This document shows, piece after piece, positions 15,401 through 21,406 of a stretch of 21,406 nucleotides of DNA. The notes under the pieces were generated by a model. That model was not told the DNA's origin, searched no databases, and saw nothing but the letters and a program-made list of their open reading frames with translations. Within the stretch, counting starts at the first letter, position 1. Every line of letters begins with the position of its first letter. The stretch comes from JAGVUD01 sp052033935. GTDB lineage: Bacteria; Armatimonadota; UBA5829; DSUL01. Location: the NCBI GenBank assembly GCA_052033935.1, contig JBPOJE010000110.1, forward strand, positions 1-21,406, given 5' to 3'. The translations under genes were made by a program, and so were the position numbers.

Positions 15401-15903
15401 CAGCGCTTCACCTCCTCCGCTGTAAACGGCGCCACCGGATGCTCCAGCGGCTGTCCCGCTGCCTGCTTCTGGTACTCGTCCCTGTCCGTCCACTCGCCGC
15501 CGTGCTTGATTAGCGCCTTTTGCCACAGTGGGGCATTCAGCGCGATGATGTCACCGCCCTTGCGCGCGAAGCTCTCGATTACCGGGGCCGCGGTGCCCGG
15601 CAGAACCGCCCCGTTCGGCAGAACGAGCAGGTCAAACCCCGCCGCTTCGAGCGATTCGGCGCTGATGATCGTCTCCGGCGGTATCTGCTCCACGGCGTAT
15701 CCGGCCGCGGCTATCTCGCCGCTGATGGCTTCAATCAGACTCTGGTCGTGATGCGGAAGCCCCGCAAGCACGGCGGCTCGCGGAGGGGCGGCGGGCAGCG
15801 CTTGCGCCTGAAGGCATACCAGCGCGCACAGAACAAGGCTCAGCCTGACAAGAACAGTCAGCTCGTCAGGCGAGGCGATATCGGGCCGGGTGAACGGGAG
15901 CAT
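12451..15903 (-). CDS. Large secreted glycoside-hydrolase-like protein with GATase-like N-terminal domain
   Basis: A 1150-residue protein from ATG 15903 with AAAGGA 8 bases upstream. A hydrophobic segment at about residues 17-37 ends in ALPA, a likely signal peptide with a long n-region. Residues about 42-130 look like the class I amidotransferase-type domain attached to some beta-galactosidases (AAVLAGLPHHD, FDLLVLPNGAVLP, GGDIIALNAPLW). A beta-rich middle follows (about 130-570). A clan-A (beta/alpha)8 barrel begins at VLDGKRWKAHGVNYMP (about 577) with DLEHVKDLGLNSVSVFIY. Glu703 in YDLAWEPMFN fits the acid/base and Glu867 in KPVMWAEMGVSSW the nucleophile; the usual Asn before the acid/base is Trp. 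A beta-sandwich with ITNLG-type strands ends the protein. It would act on an extracellular glycan, linkage unknown. Closest clans are GH5, GH2 or GH42; I cannot choose. Confidence 0.75.
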   Translation of the reverse strand: MLPFTRPDIASPDELTVLVRLSLVLCALVCLQAQALPAAPPRAAVLAGLPHHDQSLIEAISGEIAAAGYAVEQIPPETIISAESLEAAGFDLLVLPNGAVLPGTAAPVIESFARKGGDIIALNAPLWQKALIKHGGEWTDRDEYQKQAAGQPLEHPVAPFTAEEVKRWQRTSNPGERETLYEPVASGPAPGVSALHVQMSGLDGWETFRSPDLEAPFAEGHTLTVFSAKGGPRTSLLSVEWTEQDGSRWIAVVLLSREWRRYVLAPQDFRFWTSVPGRGGHEDSFKPQNARQLTFGLAFSHTGTLGGDHEYWVGPVGTAKMTPDYQEVVDSFAPPALDTLSPSYKLFDVTGAEALSARSDQVITASADLPVPAVLRSVQPRPRGGGFAKGRDWRWIPLLEARTGTGEWRGAPAAMTVHTAGPYKGGIWASFGIGDSDWYREPGALAMIQACAGRMRDGLFILDGGSNFYTYFEDQELKLGVTAANVSTLERKGVTLRVSVAAGNAPPVVTRTWTVDLMPGETKPVSSAWKPASWPDGGYRVTAEMLDGERMIDRVSHEVHVYRPSKVKHFVKSVNGEFVLDGKRWKAHGVNYMPSSGIGTEDGEYFEHWIGARSYDPEVIRRDLEHVKDLGLNSVSVFIYSGMTEDQNLLDLLRQLRELGLKANLSLRPGTPMDFLWPEISKIIHYYRLWDDDTVFAYDLAWEPMFNTHEDRKIWDAEWERWIIQRYRNLENAEKDWGVPVVRDSKGAVTNPLPHMIDTGGPWWKMTAAYRRFLDTLLYDKYSKARALVRGLDPNHLVSFRMAEAGNPDYRWDGRIPYDFPYLAAAVDIIEPEAYGRIGDWDKVKRGWFEFEYIRWAAPGKPVMWAEMGVSSWDEGAKQTGPGRLEFQAQYSRDFYRMMSASGYDGVFYWWYPGGFRYGENSDYGIINPDGSDRPVSAVIRENAEAFLNGPPAQAIDTWIEFDRDEHPDGIAGIYDKVKDEFWDAIRRGLTPGLKTAGTDTTSETCPALAVGNNGWNGDNPAKYLDGFFDSVEVLDAAGKWVKPVSGGTVTVSTRKPVIARLQVTNLGEARWVTQPGHDAPPGSVYIVAESDTYVVNPLPGPLTRHRSATLANVEIYPAGLKTETKVLITFLADARTRFGQKFWVRLKPK

Positions 15904-16041
15904 GCAGGATTCCTTTCGTTGCTGTCGTCACATGCCTCTTGTGCACTGCTGCCCGTGTTCCCTGCCAGCAGATTGCGTCCTGACCGGCTTGATGCGGCCA
16001 GCAATGACACGAGCATAGAGGGCGCATTGCCAGACATACGA

Positions 16042-16069
16042 AGGGCCCCCGGCAACTTCCGGGGGCCCT
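16042..16069 (-). terminator. Terminator-like hairpin after the Tyr/Arg-rich gene
   Basis: A perfect 11-bp stem (16042-16052 with 16059-16069, core GGGCCCCCGG) with a 6-base loop lies 27 bases past the stop of the minus-strand gene. The T-stretch after it is poor on both strands, so it may be a weak terminator or an mRNA 3' stabiliser between that gene and the large hydrolase. Bases 15904-16041 hold no ORF or clear promoter. Confidence 0.55.
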
Positions 16070-16095
16070 CTTCACTTCAAACTGCCCGCGCTGGC

Positions 16096-16557
16096 CTATC
16101 GTTTCCAGGTGATCCTGCCGCCCGAACCACGGGTCTTGTAGCGGATGTCGCAGTCCCGGCTGTTGTACCTGTAGTCTGTGCGCAGCCGCTCGCGCGTGCG
16201 TTGCTCGTCGCGTCTGCACTGGTCGTAGCGATCCCGCGAGTCATAGTAGCGGTCGTCAGAGCGGTACCGGCCATAACGGTTGTCGCGGTCCCGATAGCTG
16301 TCATACCGGTCGTAGCACCGCTCCCTGTCGCGGTCTTCCTGATACTGCCCGTAGGCGATGATAGCCCCGGCGGCTGTCGCGATCGCCGGCGCCTTATTCT
16401 TCTCGCCCATCAGAAGCACCGTTGCGGCGGCAAGCGCCGCCGCGGTGTTCTTGTGGCCTTCCGAGCTTGCGTACGTCGCCAGCGGCGAGGCGATCGTCAG
16501 AGCAAAGGCCGCGAGCAACACAAGGGGAATGGACGCTGCTGTCGTTCGTGTAATCAC
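16096..16557 (-). CDS. Small exported protein with Tyr/Arg/Asp-rich tail
   Basis: A 153-residue protein from GTG 16557 with AAAGAGG 7 bases upstream. Residues 1-30 are a signal peptide (cleavage near TYA). Residues about 38-71 are hydrophobic and Ala/Gly-rich (AAALAAATVLLMGEKNKAPA, then AIATAAGAIIAYG) and could be one or two short membrane hairpins of glycine-zipper kind. Residues 72-140 are low complexity: repeated RYD, YRD, DRY and RDR units, with three Cys (81, 114, 136). I do not recognise a domain, and the composition, strongly charged with many tyrosines, suggests a surface or wall-interacting protein. It is the first gene of a minus-strand cluster, with its own leader and terminator-like hairpin. 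A coding frame of this repeat type could be an artefact of composition, but the start signal and signal peptide argue for a gene. Confidence 0.75.
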   Translation of the reverse strand: MITRTTAASIPLVLLAAFALTIASPLATYASSEGHKNTAAALAAATVLLMGEKNKAPAIATAAGAIIAYGQYQEDRDRERCYDRYDSYRDRDNRYGRYRSDDRYYDSRDRYDQCRRDEQRTRERLRTDYRYNSRDCDIRYKTRGSGGRITWKR

Positions 16558-16579
16558 TGTAGAGCCTCTTTCGTGCGAC

Positions 16580-16629
16580 CCATCGCCAGGCTTCGGAGAA
16601 CACCGCCGGTCTCCGATGGCCCGGCCTGG
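16580..16629 (-). ncRNA. Structured 5' leader of the Tyr/Arg-rich gene (candidate cis-RNA)
   Basis: In the leader of the GTG 16557 gene three sets of arms pair: CCATCG (16580-16585) with CGATGG (16614-16619), CCAGGC (16586-16591) with GCCTGG (16624-16629), and TCGGAGA (16593-16599) with TCTCCGA (16610-16616). The second and third nest; the first competes with them. Alternative structures ahead of a ribosome-binding site are typical of regulatory leaders, but I could not match it to a known riboswitch class. Confidence 0.35.
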
Positions 16630-16784
16630 AGGCCTTCGCCTGCCAGTTCAGCTTTTCGTTGTTACACATAAGACAGTGTATAGTGCCGTAAGGTTTCACT
16701 GCCTTCCGCTCTCCATGGCGGCCGGGTCCCGTGTCTTGGGCGTGCGTGGGTGGGGGGAACAGGGGGCGCGGGCAGCGAGTCAGA

Positions 16785-16813
16785 TTGACTGGACTGGCCC
16801 ACGATGATACTAT
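16785..16813 (+). promoter_or_regulatory. Promoter of the Ig-domain protein / tatC operon
   Basis: TTGACT (16785-16790), 17 bases, TACTAT (16808-16813), with an extended TG at 16805-16806. The start site near 16820 leaves about 34 bases before TTG 16854. It also shows that an in-frame ATG at 16731 cannot be the start of the next gene. Bases 16630-16730 hold an AT-rich island (near 16660-16685) that may promote the divergent minus-strand gene. Confidence 0.65.
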
Positions 16814-16853
16814 CATGCCCGTTGGCGCTAGATATCAGAGGAGTCACAGTATT

Positions 16854-18374
16854 TTGAAAGTCTTCCGCACTCTTGGACTGTTGGCCGTTTGCCTGGCTCT
16901 TGCCGCCCCCGCAAGGGCCGGGCTGGAGTTCCTGTGGCCGGTTAACAATGGTTTCGTGCGCGAGAGCGTGAATGTCGCGGCCGCCGTGACAGGCACCGAA
17001 GCATCGCAGGTGGGCTATGTCCAGTTCTTCCTGAACGGCAAGTTCATCATGGCGGCCGGGTTCCCACGCAATATCTCCGGCGGCAGAGAAGCCTACATGT
17101 GGGCGTGGGACACGCGCAAGCCCATCAATCTCGGCGGCGCCAACGATGCTCCTAAGAGGCCGGCCGACGGGCCGTATGAGATCCGCGCCGTTGCGGTGTC
17201 CAAAGACGGCCAGCAGATAGACAGCAAGACGATTTCGGTGCAGCTCGCCAACCAGGTGCGAAGCGTCTCGCCGGAGACCAAAATCCCGTTGAAGTACGTC
17301 TATCGCGTCGGCACGAGGAAAAGGTATGCGGTGGATATCTCGGTTACGCTCGACGAAGTCGGCGGAGCGCCCGTCAAGTCGAACCAGGCCGTGCAGTCGT
17401 TCTCGTTCACGGGCACGGCAAGCGTCGAGGACCTGCAGCCCAACGGCCGCGCGCTGATGCGCTACCGCCCCGAACAGGACCGCCTCACCATCTTTGGGCG
17501 CAAGCTGGGCCCTCTGCCCGGGTTTGAGTATGGGTCGCTCTACGAGATCGTCAGCACGAGCGGCAAGGTCGTTGAGACCGATCTGTTCAGCACCGTCGGG
17601 GTGCGCACCGACGAGACCTTTGCCGTTGACTACCGCACGCCGCTGCCCGCCGACAAGGTACAGGTCGGCGACACGTGGAAAGGTAAGATTGGTGTCTCAA
17701 TGTCCGGAATCTCGGACGCCATCCACACTGACGCCGACTTCACACTGGAGGGGCTGGAGTGGGCTGGGGGACGCGAGGCGGCCCGGATCAACTCCCAATT
17801 CAACACCTCCATTCAGGTAAAGCTTCTGGCGGCAGACCAGTCCTTGGAGAGCGTGGGACAACAGACTCCGGGCGCTGTGGGCGAAGAAGGGCCGCTGCCG
17901 GGACCGGCGGGGCCGCTTCCTTCCGAGTTCCCGTCCGAGTCCGGGCTGGCATCTTTCGGGCTTGGCCAGGCTTCCGTATTCTCCCCAACTGCCCCTGGCG
18001 GAGCATCGGCGATGGGATCGCACGGCCGCGTGACTGGTACCGCATCCGACTGGTTCGCCTTCCGGACGGGCGATCTGATCCGCAGGGAAGTGAAGCTGAC
18101 TGTTGACACCCAGCTAGATCAGGCAGCAGTTCAGCGCCTCACGGAGGGCCTTGGCCTTTCGACCCCCGAGAGTCCCACCGTGACTGCCCCTGAAGAGCCG
18201 GGTCCCGGGCAGTACTCGGGTCCTGACGCCTTCGAGATGGAGACCATTGATCAGTACCAGAGGGGCGTCGGCAGGATTACCAGTATGCTTTCGGGTGCCG
18301 GAAGGGGAACGGGCGTGGTCGGCGGCACAAAGGTCAAGCTGACGATTCTGTTGTCCGCAAGGCTTCTGGGCTGA
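16854..18374 (+). CDS. Secreted protein with Ig-like domain, unknown function
   Basis: I start it at TTG 16854, since GAGGAG lies 10 bases upstream, the promoter ends at 16813, and the product then opens with a signal peptide (MKVFRTLG, cleaved after ARA, residue 22). The protein has 506 residues. Residues about 23-130 look like a bacterial Ig-type fold (LEFLWPVNNGFV, VGYVQFFLNGKF, YEIRAVAVSKDGQQIDSKTI). Residues about 140-340 are beta-rich with RYAVDISVTLDEVGG and DKVQVGDTWKGKI. A Pro/Gly/Ser linker (about 345-415) follows, then RREVKLTVDTQLD and a C-terminal strand LTILLSARLLG. No enzyme motif is visible. It lies 2 bases before tatC. The middle resembles calculations of a quantity with baseline terms found in secreted proteins of unknown role; I do not assign a family. 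Confidence 0.78.
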   Translation: MKVFRTLGLLAVCLALAAPARAGLEFLWPVNNGFVRESVNVAAAVTGTEASQVGYVQFFLNGKFIMAAGFPRNISGGREAYMWAWDTRKPINLGGANDAPKRPADGPYEIRAVAVSKDGQQIDSKTISVQLANQVRSVSPETKIPLKYVYRVGTRKRYAVDISVTLDEVGGAPVKSNQAVQSFSFTGTASVEDLQPNGRALMRYRPEQDRLTIFGRKLGPLPGFEYGSLYEIVSTSGKVVETDLFSTVGVRTDETFAVDYRTPLPADKVQVGDTWKGKIGVSMSGISDAIHTDADFTLEGLEWAGGREAARINSQFNTSIQVKLLAADQSLESVGQQTPGAVGEEGPLPGPAGPLPSEFPSESGLASFGLGQASVFSPTAPGGASAMGSHGRVTGTASDWFAFRTGDLIRREVKLTVDTQLDQAAVQRLTEGLGLSTPESPTVTAPEEPGPGQYSGPDAFEMETIDQYQRGVGRITSMLSGAGRGTGVVGGTKVKLTILLSARLLG

Positions 18375-18376
18375 CC

Positions 18377-19120
18377 GTGCATTTGAAGAAAGACAGAAAC
18401 CCCGAAAAAGAGCTGGAGCTGCTGGACCACTTGGGTGAACTCAGGGGCAGGCTCTTTCGGTCTATCGCGTTCATCGCGATAGGCATGGTCGTCGCCTGGA
18501 TCTTCTTCGACCAGCTCTACGGCCTGCTGCTGCAGCCCGCCATGGATGTGCTCAGCAAGACCGGCATGAAGTTCCTGCAGACTACCTTCGTTCAGGGCTT
18601 CACGCTCAGGATGCAGGTCAGCCTCATCGGAGGTCTCATACTCGCCGCCCCGTTCTGGACGGCGGAGATGTGGCTGTTCATCGCGCCGGGGCTCACGAAG
18701 CAGGAGCGCAAGGCACTCTACTTCGTCGGTCCTCTCAGCATTGCGCTGTTTGCGCTTGGGGTTTTCCTGTGCTTCCTCGCGATGCCGCGCGCGCTCGATT
18801 GGTTCGTGGCTTTGTCGCCGCCCAACACAGAACTGCGGCCCGATATCGGGCGCACGCTTGTCTTCTTCGTCCAGATGTACCTTGCGTTCGGGCTGATGTT
18901 CGAACTCCCGATCGTGATGATGTTTCTCGCGAAGATCGGGCTTGTCAACACGCGTCTGATGATCCGTTTCTGGCGCGAAGCCATCGTCGCAATCGCAGTC
19001 GCCGCGGCGGTTATGACGCCCTCGAATGATGCCTTCACCATGATGATAATGGCGGTCCCGATGGTCATCCTGTACTTCCTCAGCATCTCGCTGGTGCGGA
19101 TTGTCGAGGGCCGGGGGTAA
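18377..19120 (+). CDS. tatC: Twin-arginine translocase subunit TatC
   Basis: A 247-residue inner-membrane protein from GTG 18377, 2 bases after the previous stop; TTG 18383 is an alternative. It has the TatC markers: HLGELRGRL (18-26), LAAPFWTAEMWLFIAPGL (89-106) with the PGL and ExW features, FELP (175-178) with Glu176, and TPSNDAFTMM (214-223). Six helices fit the hydrophobic profile. TatC binds the twin-arginine signal and with TatA/TatB moves folded proteins over the cytoplasmic membrane. No tatA or tatB gene is near. The upstream partner has an ordinary Sec signal peptide and is not a Tat substrate. The only Tat-type signal visible in the window is the remnant at 12342-12442. Confidence 0.96.
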   Translation: MHLKKDRNPEKELELLDHLGELRGRLFRSIAFIAIGMVVAWIFFDQLYGLLLQPAMDVLSKTGMKFLQTTFVQGFTLRMQVSLIGGLILAAPFWTAEMWLFIAPGLTKQERKALYFVGPLSIALFALGVFLCFLAMPRALDWFVALSPPNTELRPDIGRTLVFFVQMYLAFGLMFELPIVMMFLAKIGLVNTRLMIRFWREAIVAIAVAAAVMTPSNDAFTMMIMAVPMVILYFLSISLVRIVEGRG

Positions 19121-19144
19121 AGCCCCGCGCTGCGCGACACGCGC

Positions 19145-19150
19145 TTGACA
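19145..19150 (+). promoter_or_regulatory. Isolated -35-like TTGACA upstream of the helicase gene
   Basis: A perfect TTGACA lies 39 bases before GTG 19189, but the base set 17 positions later (TCACCA) is a poor -10. The helicase may instead be read from the tatC transcript, as the gap is only 68 bases. Confidence 0.25.
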
Positions 19151-19188
19151 CAAACGCCTGTTCGCTGTCACCATGGCGGCGGTGTCAG

Positions 19189-21406
19189 GTGAAGCCATTC
19201 GAGTTCGTCGAAAACCTCCCCATGCGCAAAGGCTATGCCGGCCAGATTGCGCACGTTCAGGATATCCCGGCTGTTGCCGCGCGCCACGCCGAGCCCGGGC
19301 GGCCGCTGTCGCCGGAACTCGACCGGCGGCTGGAGGCTCTGGGCATCAGCGACCTCTACACGCACCAGGCGCAGGCTCTGGACGCAGTGCGCGCGGGATC
19401 GAGCGTCGTGGTCGTCACCGCCACGGCCAGCGGAAAGACGCTCTGCTACAACCTCCCCGTCGTCGAGCGCCTTATGGAGAAGCCCTCCGCCAACGCGCTC
19501 TACCTGTTTCCTACGAAGGCCCTGGCGCAGGATCAGCTCGGGAAGCTCGATAAGTTCGATCTCCCACCGCGTCTTGTCGCGGCCACCTACGACGGCGACA
19601 CGCCCCAGCAGGACCGCCCCTATCTGCGCAATCGTGGTCGCATCATTCTCTCGAACGTGGACATGCTGCATGTCGGCATTCTGCCACGGCATACGGCCTG
19701 GGGGCGCTTCTTCCGCGGGCTGGAGTTCGTGGTGCTCGACGAACTGCACGTTTACCGGGGTGTGTTCGGCTCCAACGTCGGATGCGTTCTGCGCCGCCTG
19801 CGCCGCATCTGCCGCCACTACGGGTCGGACCCGGTCTTTATCTTTACGAGCGCGACCATCGCCAATCCGGGAGATCTGGCCGAGAACCTTGCCGGGGTCA
19901 AAGCGAAGGTGATAGACGATGACGGCGCGCCGAGAGGCGCGAGGAAGTTCATCTTCTGGAACCCTCCCGTCATCGGCGCCGACGGTACGCGCAGAAGTAC
20001 GCACTCGGAGGCGACGCAGCTCTTCACGGGGCTGGTCGAAAGCGGCATCCGCAACATCACGTTCACGAAGGCGCGACGAAGCGCCGAACTCATTCTGCGA
20101 TACGCCCGCGAGAGCCTCTCCGACCGCAGTCCGGCGCTCGCCGGGAAGATCATGTCCTATCGCGGCGGCTACCGTCCGGCCGAGCGCCGGCAGATCGAGT
20201 CGGGCCTGTTCAGTGGGAAGTTGCTCGGCGTCGTCGCGACCGAAGCGCTGGAGCTGGGGGTGGATGTCGGCGGGCTGGACGCGACTGTTCTGACCGGGTA
20301 TCCCGGAACCATCTCGAGCACCTGGCAGCAGGTGGGACGCGCCGGGCGCTCCACCGGCGAGGCCATCAGCCTTCTCGTCGGTTACGCCGACCCCCTCGAC
20401 CAGTATCTGATGAGCCATCCGGACTACTTCTTCGGACGGGCGCAGGAGCAGGTTCTCATCAACCCGTCGAACCCGCACATCCTCGCGGGGCATCTGGGCT
20501 GCGCCGCTTACGAGCTGCCACTGACGGCGGAGCACCTTGCTGAGTTCGGGCCGGATGCGTCCGAGCTTGCCTGGACGATGGCGGCGGAGGACTTGCTGGG
20601 GTTCAGAAACGGCCGCTTCTACTGGATGCCGGAGGAGTATCCCGCCAGGCGCGTCAGCATCCGCTCCAGTTCGGCGGATACCTACCGGATTCTGCGCACG
20701 AACGGCGAGGAGGTCGGTTCTATCGAGGCCGGCCGCGCGTTTCAGGAGGTGCACGAGGGCGCCATCTACCTGCACGCCGGCGAGACGTTCCGCGTACGCA
20801 AGCTCGATCTCGTCGCGAAAGAGGCCATCGTCGAGCAGGAGCGCTTCAGCTATTACACGAAGACCGCCGGCGAAACCGACCTGCGCGTTATCGAGAGCGA
20901 GGAGAAGTATCCGCTGGGGGTGGCCACAAGCTACGTGGGGCGCGTAGAGGTCACGAACCGCGTCGTCGCCTACCGGAAGATTGAGCTATTCTCGGATGCT
21001 ATTCAGGGATTCGAGCCGCTGGATTTGCCCGAACACCGCTATCAGACGGACGGCGTATGGTGGACGATCCCGCACTCTGTCGTCCGGAGGCTGGAGCAGG
21101 ACGACGGGTATGAGTTGATGGGGAGCATCCACGCCATCGAGCATGCCGCCATCAGCCTTGTCCCGCTGCTCGCGTCGTGCGACCGGTGGGATGTCGGCGG
21201 CATCTCGCATCCGTATCACCTGGACACCGGCGGGCTTGCGGCCATCTTTCTGTATGACGGCTATCCCGGCGGCGTCGGTATCGCCCGCGCCTGCTACAGC
21301 CGCCTCAAGGAGCTTCTCACAGACACCGCCGAGCTTCTGCTCAACTGCCCCTGCGAGTCCGGCTGCCCGTCCTGCATCCACTCGCCCAAATGCGGCAGCA
21401 ATAACG
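19189..21406 (+). CDS. mrfA: DEAD/DEAH-box helicase, MrfA (YprA) type with DUF1998 and Cys cluster (partial, runs off right edge)
   Basis: The frame is open from GTG 19189 to the window end, 739 codons. Helicase motifs: Q-like LYTHQAQAL (about 57-65), Walker A TATASGKT (77-84), LFPTKALAQDQL, DELH (184-187), TSAT (about 221-224), ATEALELGVDVGGLD, and QQVGRAGR (380-387). The C-terminal part is the DUF1998/MrfA zinc domain: Tyr/Gly-rich LYDGYPGGVGIA, then CPCESGCPSC (720-729) with C735 and GSNN. In Bacillus MrfA acts in a DNA repair pathway for mitomycin-type damage as a 3'-5' helicase with a four-Cys site. The usual partner MrfB is not seen in the window. No strong ribosome-binding site precedes GTG 19189; ATG 19222 is another option. 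The name is based on layout and motifs. Confidence 0.88.
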   Translation, partial: MKPFEFVENLPMRKGYAGQIAHVQDIPAVAARHAEPGRPLSPELDRRLEALGISDLYTHQAQALDAVRAGSSVVVVTATASGKTLCYNLPVVERLMEKPSANALYLFPTKALAQDQLGKLDKFDLPPRLVAATYDGDTPQQDRPYLRNRGRIILSNVDMLHVGILPRHTAWGRFFRGLEFVVLDELHVYRGVFGSNVGCVLRRLRRICRHYGSDPVFIFTSATIANPGDLAENLAGVKAKVIDDDGAPRGARKFIFWNPPVIGADGTRRSTHSEATQLFTGLVESGIRNITFTKARRSAELILRYARESLSDRSPALAGKIMSYRGGYRPAERRQIESGLFSGKLLGVVATEALELGVDVGGLDATVLTGYPGTISSTWQQVGRAGRSTGEAISLLVGYADPLDQYLMSHPDYFFGRAQEQVLINPSNPHILAGHLGCAAYELPLTAEHLAEFGPDASELAWTMAAEDLLGFRNGRFYWMPEEYPARRVSIRSSSADTYRILRTNGEEVGSIEAGRAFQEVHEGAIYLHAGETFRVRKLDLVAKEAIVEQERFSYYTKTAGETDLRVIESEEKYPLGVATSYVGRVEVTNRVVAYRKIELFSDAIQGFEPLDLPEHRYQTDGVWWTIPHSVVRRLEQDDGYELMGSIHAIEHAAISLVPLLASCDRWDVGGISHPYHLDTGGLAAIFLYDGYPGGVGIARACYSRLKELLTDTAELLLNCPCESGCPSCIHSPKCGSNN

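Noticed and set aside
16570..16668. Cyclic-di-GMP (GEMM) riboswitch
   Set aside because: Some GC-rich hairpin similarity, but the conserved core bases of that class are not found.
16659..16684. TTGTTA ... TATAGT as a plus-strand promoter
   Set aside because: The spacer is only 14 bases, and a much better promoter follows at 16785.
16731..16853. N-terminal extension of the Ig-like protein from ATG 16731
   Set aside because: It starts before the promoter at 16785-16813, and the signal peptide fits TTG 16854.
19168..20775. A minus-strand frame of 535 codons
   Set aside because: Antisense to the helicase, which has complete motifs in its own frame.

Overview
The window is high-GC bacterial DNA from a diderm. 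It carries a lipopolysaccharide-transport operon (LptC/LptA/LptB/LptF-type genes) and, close by, a porin with one N-terminal S-layer-homology (SLH) domain and a C-terminal phenylalanine. LPS export, an SLH-type outer-membrane porin, a DUF3084 protein, a cyanobacterial-type YqgF nuclease and many GTG/TTG starts together suggest Armatimonadota or a related diderm Terrabacteria lineage. This is inference; no rRNA or taxonomic marker was searched. I see no tRNA, rRNA, CRISPR array, insertion sequence or phage gene.

Layout. (1) 1-2803, minus strand: a GTG-started family-4 glycosyltransferase broken by a one-base frameshift, then a membrane protein with an alkaline-phosphatase-like ectodomain that runs off the left edge. 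(2) 2804-3023: a divergent promoter region. (3) 3024-7770, plus strand: a compact operon lptC-like, lptA-like, lptB, lptF/G, DUF3084, yqgF-like, mostly with overlapping or nearly touching ends. (4) 7771-10113: a strong promoter, a leader of about 190 nt, the SLH porin and its terminator. (5) 10225-10760: a small secreted protein of unknown function followed by tandem terminators. (6) 16557 down to 10923, minus strand: a small Tyr/Arg/Asp-rich exported protein with a structured leader and a terminator hairpin, a 1150-residue secreted glycoside-hydrolase-like protein, a remnant of a twin-arginine signal peptide, and an ADP-ribosylglycohydrolase-family protein. (7) 16785 to the right edge, plus strand: a promoter, a secreted 506-residue protein with an Ig-like domain, tatC, and a large DEAD/DEAH helicase of the MrfA (YprA, DUF1998) type cut by the window end.

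Most of the genes concern the cell envelope: LptB and LptF would power LPS extraction, LptC and LptA would carry it across the periplasm, the SLH porin would serve as both pore and wall tether, and TatC would export folded proteins. I found no clearly new defence or mobile system. The most interesting points are the Tat-signal remnant between the hydrolase and the ADP-ribosylglycohydrolase, the Lpt-DUF3084-YqgF linkage, the apparently lipoprotein form of LptC, the structured leader of the Tyr/Arg-rich protein, and the glycosyltransferase frameshift.
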